This document shows positions 8,132 to 16,033 of a DNA stretch of 64,000 bases, piece by piece. The first letter of the stretch is position 1. The number at the start of each line of letters is the position of its first letter. Both the position numbers and the translations under genes were made by a program. The DNA is from Mycolicibacter nonchromogenicus (GTDB taxonomy: Bacteria; Actinomycetota; Actinomycetes; Mycobacteriales; Mycobacteriaceae), in assembly GCF_002101775.1 (NCBI RefSeq), contig NZ_LQPI01000063.1:1-64000 (forward strand). Reading direction: 5' to 3'. The notes below the pieces were generated by a model. It made no database searches, was not told the origin of the DNA, and saw nothing but the letters and a program-made list of their open reading frames with translations.

Positions 8132-9316
8132 ATGCCCGAGAACCTTGCGAACGTGACCAGCTCCCCGATCGTCATCGGCGACGAAGAGATCTTCGAAGCC
8201 CACACGGGCGGCAAAATCTCCGTCGACCTCAAAACGCCGTTGGACAGCCAGCGTGCGTTGTCGATCGCCTACACCCCGGGCGTGGCACAGGTCAGCCGGG
8301 CCATTGCCGCAGACCACACGCTGGCCGCCCGCTATACCTGGGCGCACCGGCTGGTGGCCGTGGTCAGCGATGGTACGTCGGTACTCGGGCTGGGTGACCT
8401 CGGCCCGACGGCGTCCCTGCCGGTGATGGAGGGCAAGGCCGCGCTGTTCAAGACGTTCGCCGGCCTGGACTCCATTCCGATCGTGCTGGACACCAAGGAC
8501 CCGGACGAGATCGTCGAGACGCTGGTGCGGCTGCGCCCGTCGTTCGGGGCGGTCAACCTGGAGGACATCTCCGCTCCGCGGTGCTTCGAGATCGAGCGGC
8601 GCGTGATCGAGGCGCTGGACTGCCCGGTGATGCACGACGACCAGCACGGCACCGCGATCGTTGCCTTGGCGGCCCTGCTGGGCGCGGCCAAGGTGCTCGA
8701 CCGCGACATCGCGTCGCTTCGGGTGGTGGTCTCCGGTGCCGGCGCCGCGGGCGTGGCCTGCGCGAACATCCTGCTCTCGCGGGGCATTTCGGAGATGATC
8801 GTGCTGGATTCGCAGGGTGTGCTGCACCCGGAGCGCTCCGGCATGAACGACGTAAAACTCGAGCTGGCGAAGCGGACCAATCCTCGTGGCATCACCGGCG
8901 GCCTGGCGGAGGCGCTGGCCGGCGCGGACGTCTTCCTGGGGGCCTCCGGCGGAGTGGTGCCCGAGGAACTGATCGCGTCGATGGCCCCGGGTGGCGTGGT
9001 GTTCGCGCTGTCGAACCCCGACCCCGAGATTCACCCTGACCTGGCGGCCAAGTACGCGGCGGTGGTGGCGACCGGCCGCAGCGACTTCCCCAACCAGATC
9101 AACAACGTGCTGGCCTTCCCGGGCGTGTTCCGTGGTGCGCTGGACGCCGGTGCACGCCGCATCACCGAGGCGATGAAATTGGCTGCGGCAGAGGCGATTT
9201 TCTCCGTCGTCGCCGATGAGCTGGCCCCAGACCGTATCGTGCCCAGCCCGCTGGACCCCCGGGTCGAGCCGGCCGTTGCGGCCGCCGTCGCTGCGGCCGC
9301 CGACCCCGTGTCATAG
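8132..9316 (+). CDS. NAD(P)-dependent malic enzyme
   Basis: A 394-residue malic enzyme of the short bacterial type, converting malate to pyruvate and CO2. N-terminal substrate domain motifs include IAYTPGVAQVS and the glycine-rich VSDGTSVLGLGDLG; the metal/active-site segment MHDDQHGTAI is at about 167-176, and the Rossmann domain begins VVVSGAGAAGVACANI, with LSNPDPEIHP further on. No acetyltransferase-like extension is present. It lies 70 bp downstream of mdh on the same strand, suggesting coordinated control of malate use. No strong ribosome site is seen before the ATG. NAD versus NADP preference cannot be told from sequence. Confidence 0.92.
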   Translation: MPENLANVTSSPIVIGDEEIFEAHTGGKISVDLKTPLDSQRALSIAYTPGVAQVSRAIAADHTLAARYTWAHRLVAVVSDGTSVLGLGDLGPTASLPVMEGKAALFKTFAGLDSIPIVLDTKDPDEIVETLVRLRPSFGAVNLEDISAPRCFEIERRVIEALDCPVMHDDQHGTAIVALAALLGAAKVLDRDIASLRVVVSGAGAAGVACANILLSRGISEMIVLDSQGVLHPERSGMNDVKLELAKRTNPRGITGGLAEALAGADVFLGASGGVVPEELIASMAPGGVVFALSNPDPEIHPDLAAKYAAVVATGRSDFPNQINNVLAFPGVFRGALDAGARRITEAMKLAAAEAIFSVVADELAPDRIVPSPLDPRVEPAVAAAVAAAADPVS

Positions 9317-9324
9317 AGCGCACG

Positions 9325-10182
9325 GTGCCCAGGCCGCGAGGACGCCACCTGCGCCGCCTGGCGCTCGGCTGGGTGCTTGTGCTGATCGCCGGTTGTGGTG
9401 CCCATTCGGGGACGGCCCCGCTGAGCGTGGGGGCCTCGCCGGATCCACAGTCGCAGGTGCTGGGCCACCTTTACGCGAGTGCCCTGCGCAGTACCGGTGC
9501 AGCGGTGCGCGTTGAGGCCGTCGACGATCCGGTGGCCGGGCTGGATGCGGGGGAGCTGACGGTGGTTCCCGGTTTCACCGGCCGGTTCTTGGCGATGTTC
9601 GTGCGGGATTCCGCTGCGCGTTCCGATCGGGCCGTCTACCGGGCGTTGGCCGGCGCGCTGCCGGAGGGGCTCGCGGTCGGTGACTACGCCATGACCGCCG
9701 AGGACAAACCCGCGCTGGCGGTGACGAAGGCGACCGCGACCGCGTGGGGTGGTGACGCGTTGCCGGTGCTGGTCCGGCATTGCGCGGGGTTGACCGTCGG
9801 CGGTGTCGCGGGTGTGCCGGTGCCGAAGGCAGTGGGCCAGTGCACGCTGCCTAAGTTACGCGAATTCCCCGATGTTGCAGCATTATTCGCTGCGCTGAAG
9901 GCACGGCAGATCACCGCGGCGTGGTCCAGTACCGCTTCGCCCGACGTGCCGGAGGGGACCGTGCTGCTCACCGACGGTCGGCCCGCGCTGGTGCGCGCCG
10001 AGAATGTGGTCCCGCTGTATCGCCGCAATGAGCTGACCGAAGCGCAACTGCTGGCGGTCAATCAGGTGGCCGGCGTGCTGGACACTGACGCCCTGATCGA
10101 CATGCGCCGACAGGTGGCCGACGGCGCGGACCCGCAGGCGGTCGTAGATGCGTTCCTAGACGAGCATCCGCTCGGCAGGTAG
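9325..10182 (+). CDS. lpqZ: Lipoprotein LpqZ (glycine-betaine-binding-like)
   Basis: A 285-residue lipoprotein starting at GTG 9325, 8 bp after the malic enzyme stop. It has basic residues, a hydrophobic stretch and lipobox LIAGC with Cys at residue 24. The mature part resembles OpuAC-type compatible-solute binding proteins (GELTVVPGFTGRFLAMF near the start and VLLTDGRPALVRAENVVPL later), as in Rv1244. No permease or ATPase genes adjoin it, so whether it transports anything is unclear. It converges on the next gene with 6 bp between stops. Confidence 0.85.
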   Translation: MPRPRGRHLRRLALGWVLVLIAGCGAHSGTAPLSVGASPDPQSQVLGHLYASALRSTGAAVRVEAVDDPVAGLDAGELTVVPGFTGRFLAMFVRDSAARSDRAVYRALAGALPEGLAVGDYAMTAEDKPALAVTKATATAWGGDALPVLVRHCAGLTVGGVAGVPVPKAVGQCTLPKLREFPDVAALFAALKARQITAAWSSTASPDVPEGTVLLTDGRPALVRAENVVPLYRRNELTEAQLLAVNQVAGVLDTDALIDMRRQVADGADPQAVVDAFLDEHPLGR

Positions 10183-10188
10183 CCGCGA

Positions 10189-11013
10189 CTAGCGTGGCCT
10201 GATCTTGGGGATGACGACCGAGAACAGTCGCTGGTAGCGGGAGCCCAGGATGCGCACGAGCAGGTCCAGCACCCGCGCGTCGTTTCCGATGAGCACGCGG
10301 GCCCGGCCCTTGCTGACGCCTTCGAGTATCACGCGGGCAGCCTCTTCGGCGGTGGTGGAGGCCATCCGGCGGTCGAAGTTGTCGGCCATGGCCGCGGCGT
10401 CCAGCCCCTCAGCGACGGTGGCGTTGCGGGCGATCGCGGTCTTGATGCCGCCGGGGTGCACCGTGGTGACCTTGACCGGGTGCTTGGCGACGGCCATCTC
10501 CTGGTTCAACGCCTCGGTGAATCCGCGCACGGCGAACTTCGCCGCGTTGTAGGCGGCCTGACCGGGCACGGACAGGAGCCCGAACAGGCTGGAGACGTTG
10601 ATGACGTGGCCATCACCGGATTCGATCAGATACGGCAGGAAGGCTTTGGTGCCGTTGACCACGCCCCAGAAGTCGACGTCCATCACCCGCTCAATGTCCT
10701 TGAACTCGCTGATCTCGACGTCGCCGCTGTACGCGATGCCGGCGTTGTTGTAGATCTGGTTGACCTTGCCGAAGTGCTCCTTGACCTCTTCGGCGTAGGC
10801 GAGGAACGCTTCGCGCTCGGTGACGTCGAGGCGGTCGACCTTGACCCGTACCCCCAGCGCGGCCAGCCGGCGTTCGGTCTGGGCGAGGCCCTCGGTGTCG
10901 ACGTCGCTGATCGCCAGCTGCGCTCCAGCGCGGGCCAGCTCGACAGCCAGTGCCTGACCGATACCCGAACCGGCACCGGTGACGACGGCGACTTTCCCGG
11001 CGAATCCCTGCAT
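10189..11013 (-). CDS. Short-chain dehydrogenase/reductase (Rv1245c-like)
   Basis: A 274-residue SDR. The ATG at 11013 is chosen for its GGGGAGAG site and normal N-terminus. The cofactor motif TGAGSGIG is at residues 12-19, NNAG is in IYNNAGIAYSG, the catalytic Ser lies in INVSSLFG and the YNAAK motif supplies Tyr and Lys. Substrate is unknown; the family includes membrane-associated lipid oxidoreductases, and the basic C-terminus (RILGSRYQRLF) would fit membrane contact. A palindrome upstream at 11049-11071 may be its operator. Confidence 0.9.
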   Translation of the reverse strand: MQGFAGKVAVVTGAGSGIGQALAVELARAGAQLAISDVDTEGLAQTERRLAALGVRVKVDRLDVTEREAFLAYAEEVKEHFGKVNQIYNNAGIAYSGDVEISEFKDIERVMDVDFWGVVNGTKAFLPYLIESGDGHVINVSSLFGLLSVPGQAAYNAAKFAVRGFTEALNQEMAVAKHPVKVTTVHPGGIKTAIARNATVAEGLDAAAMADNFDRRMASTTAEEAARVILEGVSKGRARVLIGNDARVLDLLVRILGSRYQRLFSVVIPKIRPR

Positions 11014-11048
11014 GAGCTCTCCCCATCGGTTGTAGACCATCCGAGTTT

Positions 11049-11071
11049 ATCCGGTACCGCTGGTACTGGAT
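11049..11071 (-). promoter_or_regulatory. Operator-like inverted repeat upstream of the SDR gene
   Basis: ATCCGGTACC (11049-11058) and GGTACTGGAT (11062-11071) are inverted with 9 of 10 matches around a 3-bp centre. It lies 36 bp before the SDR start codon, the usual place for a repressor site. No regulator gene adjoins it, so the binding protein is unknown. Confidence 0.5.
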
Positions 11072-11085
11072 TAGCTGCCCTCGGT

Positions 11086-11144
11086 GAGTGTGCACAGTTG
11101 CTCAGCAGGACTCGGCGTGTTGCGCACAGACACGCACGCTCGCC
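11086..11144. repeat. Dispersed intergenic palindromic element, family 1, copy B
   Basis: Read on the minus strand this segment begins GGCGAGCGTGCGTGTCTG, includes CAACACGCCG and ends CTGTGCACACTC, paralleling copy A at 5787-5846 over most of its length. It lies between the kgd stop and the SDR promoter. Roles as terminator or mobile repeat are possible but unproven. Confidence 0.55.
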
Positions 11145-11174
11145 GGAGATGGAACGCCGCCCGGCTGGCCGGGC

Positions 11175-14100
11175 TTAGCCGAATGCCGAGTCGATGATCT
11201 CCTGCTGCTCGACGGCGTGCACCTTCGACGAACCCGACGACGGCGCCGACATCGCCCGCCGCGAGATCCGCTTGAGCCCGGTCAGCTTCTCCGGCAGCAG
11301 CTCGGGCAGCTCCAGACCGAACCGCGGCCACGCGCCCTGGTTGGCCGGCTCCTCCTGCACCCAGAAGTACTCCCGCACGTTGGGGTAGCGGTCCAGCGTC
11401 GCGCCGAGGCGGCGCTTGGGCAGCGGGGCCAGCTGTTCGATCCGCACGATCGCAATGTCGTCACGGCCGTCCTTGGCCTTACGCGCGGCCAGCTCGTAGT
11501 AGAGCTTGCCGCTGGTCAGCAACACCCGAGTGACCTTGCTGCGGTCGCCCTCGCCGTCCTCGTAGGTGGGCTCTTCGAGCACCGAGCGGAACTTGACGTC
11601 GGTGAAGTCCTTGACGTCGCTGATCGCTGCTTTGTTGCGCAGCATCGACTTCGGGGTGAAGACGATCAGCGGCCGCTGGATCCCATCGAGCGCATGCCGG
11701 CGCAGCAGGTGGAAATAGTTCGACGGGGTCGAGGGCACCGCGATCGTCATCGAGCCCTCGGCCCACAGCTGCAGGAATCGCTCGATGCGCCCGGAGGTGT
11801 GGTCGGGACCCTGGCCCTCGTGTCCGTGCGGCAGCAGCAGCACCACGTTGGACAGCTGGCCCCACTTGGCCTCACCGGAGCTGATGAACTCGTCGATGAT
11901 CGACTGGGCGCCGTTGACGAAGTCGCCGAACTGCGCTTCCCACAGCACCAGTGCCTCGGGGTTGCCGACGGTGTAGCCGTACTCGAAGCCGACGGCGGCG
12001 AATTCCGACAGCGGCGAGTCATAGACCAGGAACTTGCCGCCGGTCGGGGTGCCGTCGGCGTTGGTGGCCAGCAGCTGCAGCGGGCTGAACTCCGCGCCGT
12101 TGACCTGGTCGATGATCACCGAGTGGCGCTGCGAGAAGGTGCCGCGGCGGGTGTCCTGTCCGGACAGCCGGATCAGCTTGCCTTCGGCGACCAGCGAACC
12201 CAAGGCAAGCAGCTCGGCGAACGCCCAGTCCACCTTGCCCTCGTACGCCATCTCGCGGCGTCGCTCCAGCACCGGAAGTACGCGCGGATGGACTGTGAAG
12301 CCCTCGGGGACCGCCATGAACGCGTCGCCGATGCGGGCCAGCATCGCCTTGTCGACGGCGGTGTTCAGGCCGCGCGGCATCACCTGTTCGGACTCCACCG
12401 ACTCGCTGGGCAGCGCGGCGTGTTTCTCCAGTTCGCGGATCTCGTTGAACACCCGCTCCAGTTGGCCGTGGTAGTCGCGCAGCGCGTCCTCGGCCTCCTT
12501 CAGCGAGATGTCGCCGCGGCCGATCAGGTCTTCGGTGTAGCTCTTGCGGACGCTCTTCTTGGTGCCGATCACGTCGTACATGTACGGGTTGGTCATCGAC
12601 GGGTCGTCGCCCTCGTTGTGCCCGCGGCGGCGGTAGCACAGCATGTCGATGATGACGTCCTTGTGGAACTTCTGCCGGAAGTCCACCGCCAGGCGGGCCA
12701 CCCAGTCGCACGCCTCCGGGTCGTCGCCGTTGACGTGGAAGATCGGCGCGCCGATCATCTTGGCCACGTCGGTGCAGTACTCGCTGGAGCGCGAGTAATC
12801 CGGCGCTGTGGTGAAACCGATCTGGTTGTTGACCACGATGTGGATGGTGCCGCCGACCCGGTAGCCGGGCAGCTGCGCCATGTTCAGCGTCTCGGCCACC
12901 ACGCCCTGGCCGGCGAAGGCGGCGTCGCCGTGCAGCATCATCGGCACCACGGAGAAGGGCGGGTCTTCCTCGGTGCCCAACGCGCCGCGGCCCAGCAGGT
13001 CCTGGCGGGCCCGGACCAGTCCCTCGAGCACCGGGTCGACGGCCTCCAGGTGTGACGGGTTGGCGGTCAGCGACACCTGAATGTCGTTGTCGCCGAACAT
13101 CTGCAGGTACACCCCGGTGGCGCCCAGGTGATACTTGACGTCGCCGGAGCCATGCGCCTCGGCCGGGTTCAGGTTGCCCTCGAACTCGGCGAAGATCTGC
13201 GAGTAGGGCTTTCCGACGATGTTCGCCAACACATTGAGTCGGCCGCGGTGCGGCATCCCGATCACAACCTCGTCGAGGCCGTGCTCAGCGCACTGGTCGA
13301 TGGCGGCGTCCATCATCGGGATGACGGTCTCGGCGCCCTCCAGGGAGAACCGCTTCTGCCCGACGTACTTGGTCTGCAGGAAGTTCTCGAACGCCTCGGC
13401 TGCGTTGAGCTTGCTCAGGATGTACTTCTGTTGGGCCACAGTCGGTTTGACGTGCTTGACCTCGATGCGCTCCTGCAGCCACTGCTGCTGTTCGGGCTCG
13501 AGGATGTGGGTGTACTCCACGCCGACGTGGCGGCAGTAGGCGTCGCGCAACACCGACAGGATGTCGCGCAGCTTGCGGACGTCGCCGCCGGGCAGGCCGT
13601 CGACTTTGAATTCGCGGTCCAGGTCCCACAGCGTCAGGCCGTGGGTCAGCACGTCCAGGTCGGGGTGGCTGCGGAAGCGGGTGTTGTCCAGCCGCAGCGG
13701 GTCGACGTCGGCCATCAGGTGGCCGCGGTTGCGGTAGGCGGCGATCAGCTCGACGACGCGGGCGTTCTTGTCGACGATCGAGTCCGGGTTGTCGGTGCGC
13801 CAACGGATGGGCTCATAGGGGATGGACAGCTCGAAGAAGATCTCGTCCCAGAACGCGTCCGACAGCAGCATCTCGTGCACAGTGCGCAAGAAGTCGCCCG
13901 ATTCCGCGCCCTGGATGATGCGGTGGTCATACGTCGAGGTCAAGGTGATCACCTTGCCCACCCCGAGTTCGGCGATGCGCTGCTCGCTGGCGCCCTGGAA
14001 CTCGGCGGGGTATTCCATCGCACCGACGCCGATGATCGCGCCCTGGCCGGCCATCAATCGGGGCACCGAGTGCACGGTGCCGATGGTTCCGGGGTTGGTC

Positions 14101-14927
14101 AGCGAGATCGTCACGCCGGAGAAGTCCTCGGCGGTGAGCTTGCCGTCGCGGGCCCGGCGCACGATGTCTTCGTAGGCGTCGACGAACTGAGCGAAGCGCA
14201 GCGATTCCGCGCCCTTGATGGCGGCCACCACCAGGGAGCGCTTGCCGCCGGCGCCCTGCAGATCGATCGCCAGACCCAGATTGGTGTGGGCCGGTGTGAC
14301 GGCGTTGGGCTTGCCGTCGACCACGGCGAAATGCCGATTCATGTTGGGGAACTGCTTGACCGCCTGCACGATCGCGTAACCCAGCAGGTGGGTGAACGAG
14401 ATCTTGCCGCCCCGGGTCCGCTTGAGCTGGTTGTTGATGACGACGCGGTTGTCGATCATCAGCTTGGCCGGCACTGCGCGCACGCTGGTGGCCGTCGGCA
14501 CCTCCAGGGAGGTGGACATGTTCTTGACTACGGCCGCCGCCGCCCCGCGCAGCACCTGAAGTTCGTCATCGGCGAGCGGTGCGGGAGCCTGCGAGGCAGC
14601 CGGCTTGGCAGCCGGTGCAGGCTTGGCGGCGGGGGCCGGCTTGGCGGCCGGAGCCGGGGCAGCAGGGGCCGATGCGGCAGGCGCGGGGGCCGCCGGTGCG
14701 GGCTTGGCAGCCGGTGCGGGCTTGGCAGCCGGTGCCGGCTTGGCGGCCGGAGCCGGGGCAGCGGGGGCCGGTGCGGCAGCACCGTCGCCACGTTGCCCGT
14801 CGGGCTTGTAGTCAGTCAGGAACTCGTGCCAGCTGGGATCCACAGAGGAGGGATCCTCGCGGAATTTGCGGTACATCTCCTCGACTAGCCACTCGTTCTG
14901 ACCGAAGGGTGAACTGATACCGCTCAC
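11175..14927 (-). CDS. kgd: Multifunctional 2-oxoglutarate decarboxylase/dehydrogenase Kgd
   Basis: A 1250-residue fusion carrying E1 and E2-like functions at the 2-oxoglutarate node. The GTG at 14927 gives the conserved start ISSPFGQNEWLVEEMYRKF. Order: short E1 N-terminal helix (1-45) ending DPSWHEFLTDY, Ala/Pro/Lys linker (about 46-119), acyltransferase-like domain with YDHRIIQGAESGDF (about 332-345), then the ThDP-dependent E1 region with MPHRGRLNVLANI (near 555) and HGDAAFAGQG (near 663), and a C-terminal transketolase-like half. Activity in mycobacteria is controlled by the FHA protein GarA. The linker looks expanded compared with the M. tuberculosis protein as I recall it. Confidence 0.96.
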   Translation of the reverse strand: MSGISSPFGQNEWLVEEMYRKFREDPSSVDPSWHEFLTDYKPDGQRGDGAAAPAPAAPAPAAKPAPAAKPAPAAKPAPAAPAPAASAPAAPAPAAKPAPAAKPAPAAKPAASQAPAPLADDELQVLRGAAAAVVKNMSTSLEVPTATSVRAVPAKLMIDNRVVINNQLKRTRGGKISFTHLLGYAIVQAVKQFPNMNRHFAVVDGKPNAVTPAHTNLGLAIDLQGAGGKRSLVVAAIKGAESLRFAQFVDAYEDIVRRARDGKLTAEDFSGVTISLTNPGTIGTVHSVPRLMAGQGAIIGVGAMEYPAEFQGASEQRIAELGVGKVITLTSTYDHRIIQGAESGDFLRTVHEMLLSDAFWDEIFFELSIPYEPIRWRTDNPDSIVDKNARVVELIAAYRNRGHLMADVDPLRLDNTRFRSHPDLDVLTHGLTLWDLDREFKVDGLPGGDVRKLRDILSVLRDAYCRHVGVEYTHILEPEQQQWLQERIEVKHVKPTVAQQKYILSKLNAAEAFENFLQTKYVGQKRFSLEGAETVIPMMDAAIDQCAEHGLDEVVIGMPHRGRLNVLANIVGKPYSQIFAEFEGNLNPAEAHGSGDVKYHLGATGVYLQMFGDNDIQVSLTANPSHLEAVDPVLEGLVRARQDLLGRGALGTEEDPPFSVVPMMLHGDAAFAGQGVVAETLNMAQLPGYRVGGTIHIVVNNQIGFTTAPDYSRSSEYCTDVAKMIGAPIFHVNGDDPEACDWVARLAVDFRQKFHKDVIIDMLCYRRRGHNEGDDPSMTNPYMYDVIGTKKSVRKSYTEDLIGRGDISLKEAEDALRDYHGQLERVFNEIRELEKHAALPSESVESEQVMPRGLNTAVDKAMLARIGDAFMAVPEGFTVHPRVLPVLERRREMAYEGKVDWAFAELLALGSLVAEGKLIRLSGQDTRRGTFSQRHSVIIDQVNGAEFSPLQLLATNADGTPTGGKFLVYDSPLSEFAAVGFEYGYTVGNPEALVLWEAQFGDFVNGAQSIIDEFISSGEAKWGQLSNVVLLLPHGHEGQGPDHTSGRIERFLQLWAEGSMTIAVPSTPSNYFHLLRRHALDGIQRPLIVFTPKSMLRNKAAISDVKDFTDVKFRSVLEEPTYEDGEGDRSKVTRVLLTSGKLYYELAARKAKDGRDDIAIVRIEQLAPLPKRRLGATLDRYPNVREYFWVQEEPANQGAWPRFGLELPELLPEKLTGLKRISRRAMSAPSSGSSKVHAVEQQEIIDSAFG
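14580..14790. repeat. Degenerate tandem repeats encoding the Kgd Ala/Pro/Lys linker
   Basis: Short units such as GCCGGTGCGGGCTTGGCA recur several times, encoding AKPAPA and APAPAA blocks. A longer block of roughly 45 bp (GGCTTGGCGGCCGGAGCCGG onward) occurs twice, near 14639 and near 14732, suggesting internal duplication. All units keep frame. The encoded flexible tether joins the N-terminal helix to the acyltransferase-like domain. Confidence 0.75.
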
Positions 14928-15065
14928 GACAGCTTCTCGCCTCGATTCCTGGTCGTTCGGCGTGGCACTTGCGCCCGCGCCCGCCTGCCTCATAAAGGCT
15001 AGCCCCTCCCGGATATTCCGGCAGGCCCGCGGCCTAGTGTTCGCCGGCCCCAATCCCTACGACGA

Positions 15066-15842
15066 TCATGCAGGTTGGGCGTCGTCGTCGGGCAGAGCCG
15101 GCACAAGATGCAGGTTCACCGGCCAGCGGCGGGCGGGGGCGCCGAACGCCTTGCGGGCGTTGCTGACGATCTTCTTGCCCATCAGCCGGTTTCCGATGGC
15201 GCCGATCACAGCTCCCAGGCCGACCGGCAACAGCTTGCCGAAGGCCAGCGCCCCACGGCGCAGCGTGAAGCGTTTGACGAAGTACCGCAGTAGCCGGGAG
15301 TTCAATTCCTTGACCGCGGGCAGCGGCATCGCGGCGACGCCGGCGGTACCTTCGGCCAGCCACGCGCCGCTGGTGCGGCCGGGCCCGATCAGGTCGGCCA
15401 GCGCGCCCTTGCCCTGATCACCCACCAGCACCGCCAGCACCAGCGCGCGGCGCCGATCCCGGTTGTCCACGGGGATGCCGTGGACCTCCGCAACCGACAG
15501 CACGAAGAACGCGGTGGCCTCCAGGAAGACCGCGGTCTCCCCGGCGACCGCCGACAGCGCCATCAGGGTGCCGATCGCCGGCACCGCCGCGGTGGCGCCC
15601 ACCGCGGCACCGCTGGCGGTTGCCGCTGCCAGGAACCGCTTCTCCAGCTTTGCGATGACCTGGGCCGGGCTCGCATCGGGATCGTTGCGCCGAAGGCGCT
15701 CCACGTAGGCGCGCACCGCCGGACCCTGCACCCGCTCACTGCGCTCGATCACGCGCGCCAACACCCGGGCCGCCCTGCTGGGCGTCTCCTCGAGGGTCGG
15801 CGCCGGAGCCTGCGCCGGCCTTCGCCGTCGAAAGATGCCCAT
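15066..15842 (-). CDS. Membrane protein, Rv1249c-like (possible EcsC family)
   Basis: A 258-residue protein starting with a basic MGIFRRRRPAQ. A helical region (about 20-70) is followed by Gly/Ala-rich hydrophobic segments around 72-118 (VGATAAVPAIGTLMALSAVA and ETAVFLEATAFFVLSVAEV) and another near 205-222. The glycine-zipper-like hydrophobic stretch and KLLPVGLGAVIGAIGN resemble the EcsC family, but that call is tentative. It lies 138 bp upstream of kgd on the same strand. Function unknown. Confidence 0.7.
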   Translation of the reverse strand: MGIFRRRRPAQAPAPTLEETPSRAARVLARVIERSERVQGPAVRAYVERLRRNDPDASPAQVIAKLEKRFLAAATASGAAVGATAAVPAIGTLMALSAVAGETAVFLEATAFFVLSVAEVHGIPVDNRDRRRALVLAVLVGDQGKGALADLIGPGRTSGAWLAEGTAGVAAMPLPAVKELNSRLLRYFVKRFTLRRGALAFGKLLPVGLGAVIGAIGNRLMGKKIVSNARKAFGAPARRWPVNLHLVPALPDDDAQPA

Positions 15843-16033
15843 GTTGCCTCCCGTTTCGAGTCGGTCGTGTTCAGGCTAACGCGATGGTGGTTGTTTACCC
15901 GTTTCTTGATCGCTCCCCGCAGCGAATCGCATCGCGGCGATCCGAGTTGTTCGCGGCACCATCTGTCCGTAGCGTCGCAGGGAGGTGGGCTGACGCCCCG
16001 AACACCACAGCGCAGCGATGAGAGGGGCGGCGC

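Noticed and set aside
11088..14888. Long open frames antisense to kgd (655 and 586 codons)
   Set aside because: High GC at third positions keeps the opposite frame open. Their sequences have no recognisable domain, and kgd is certain.
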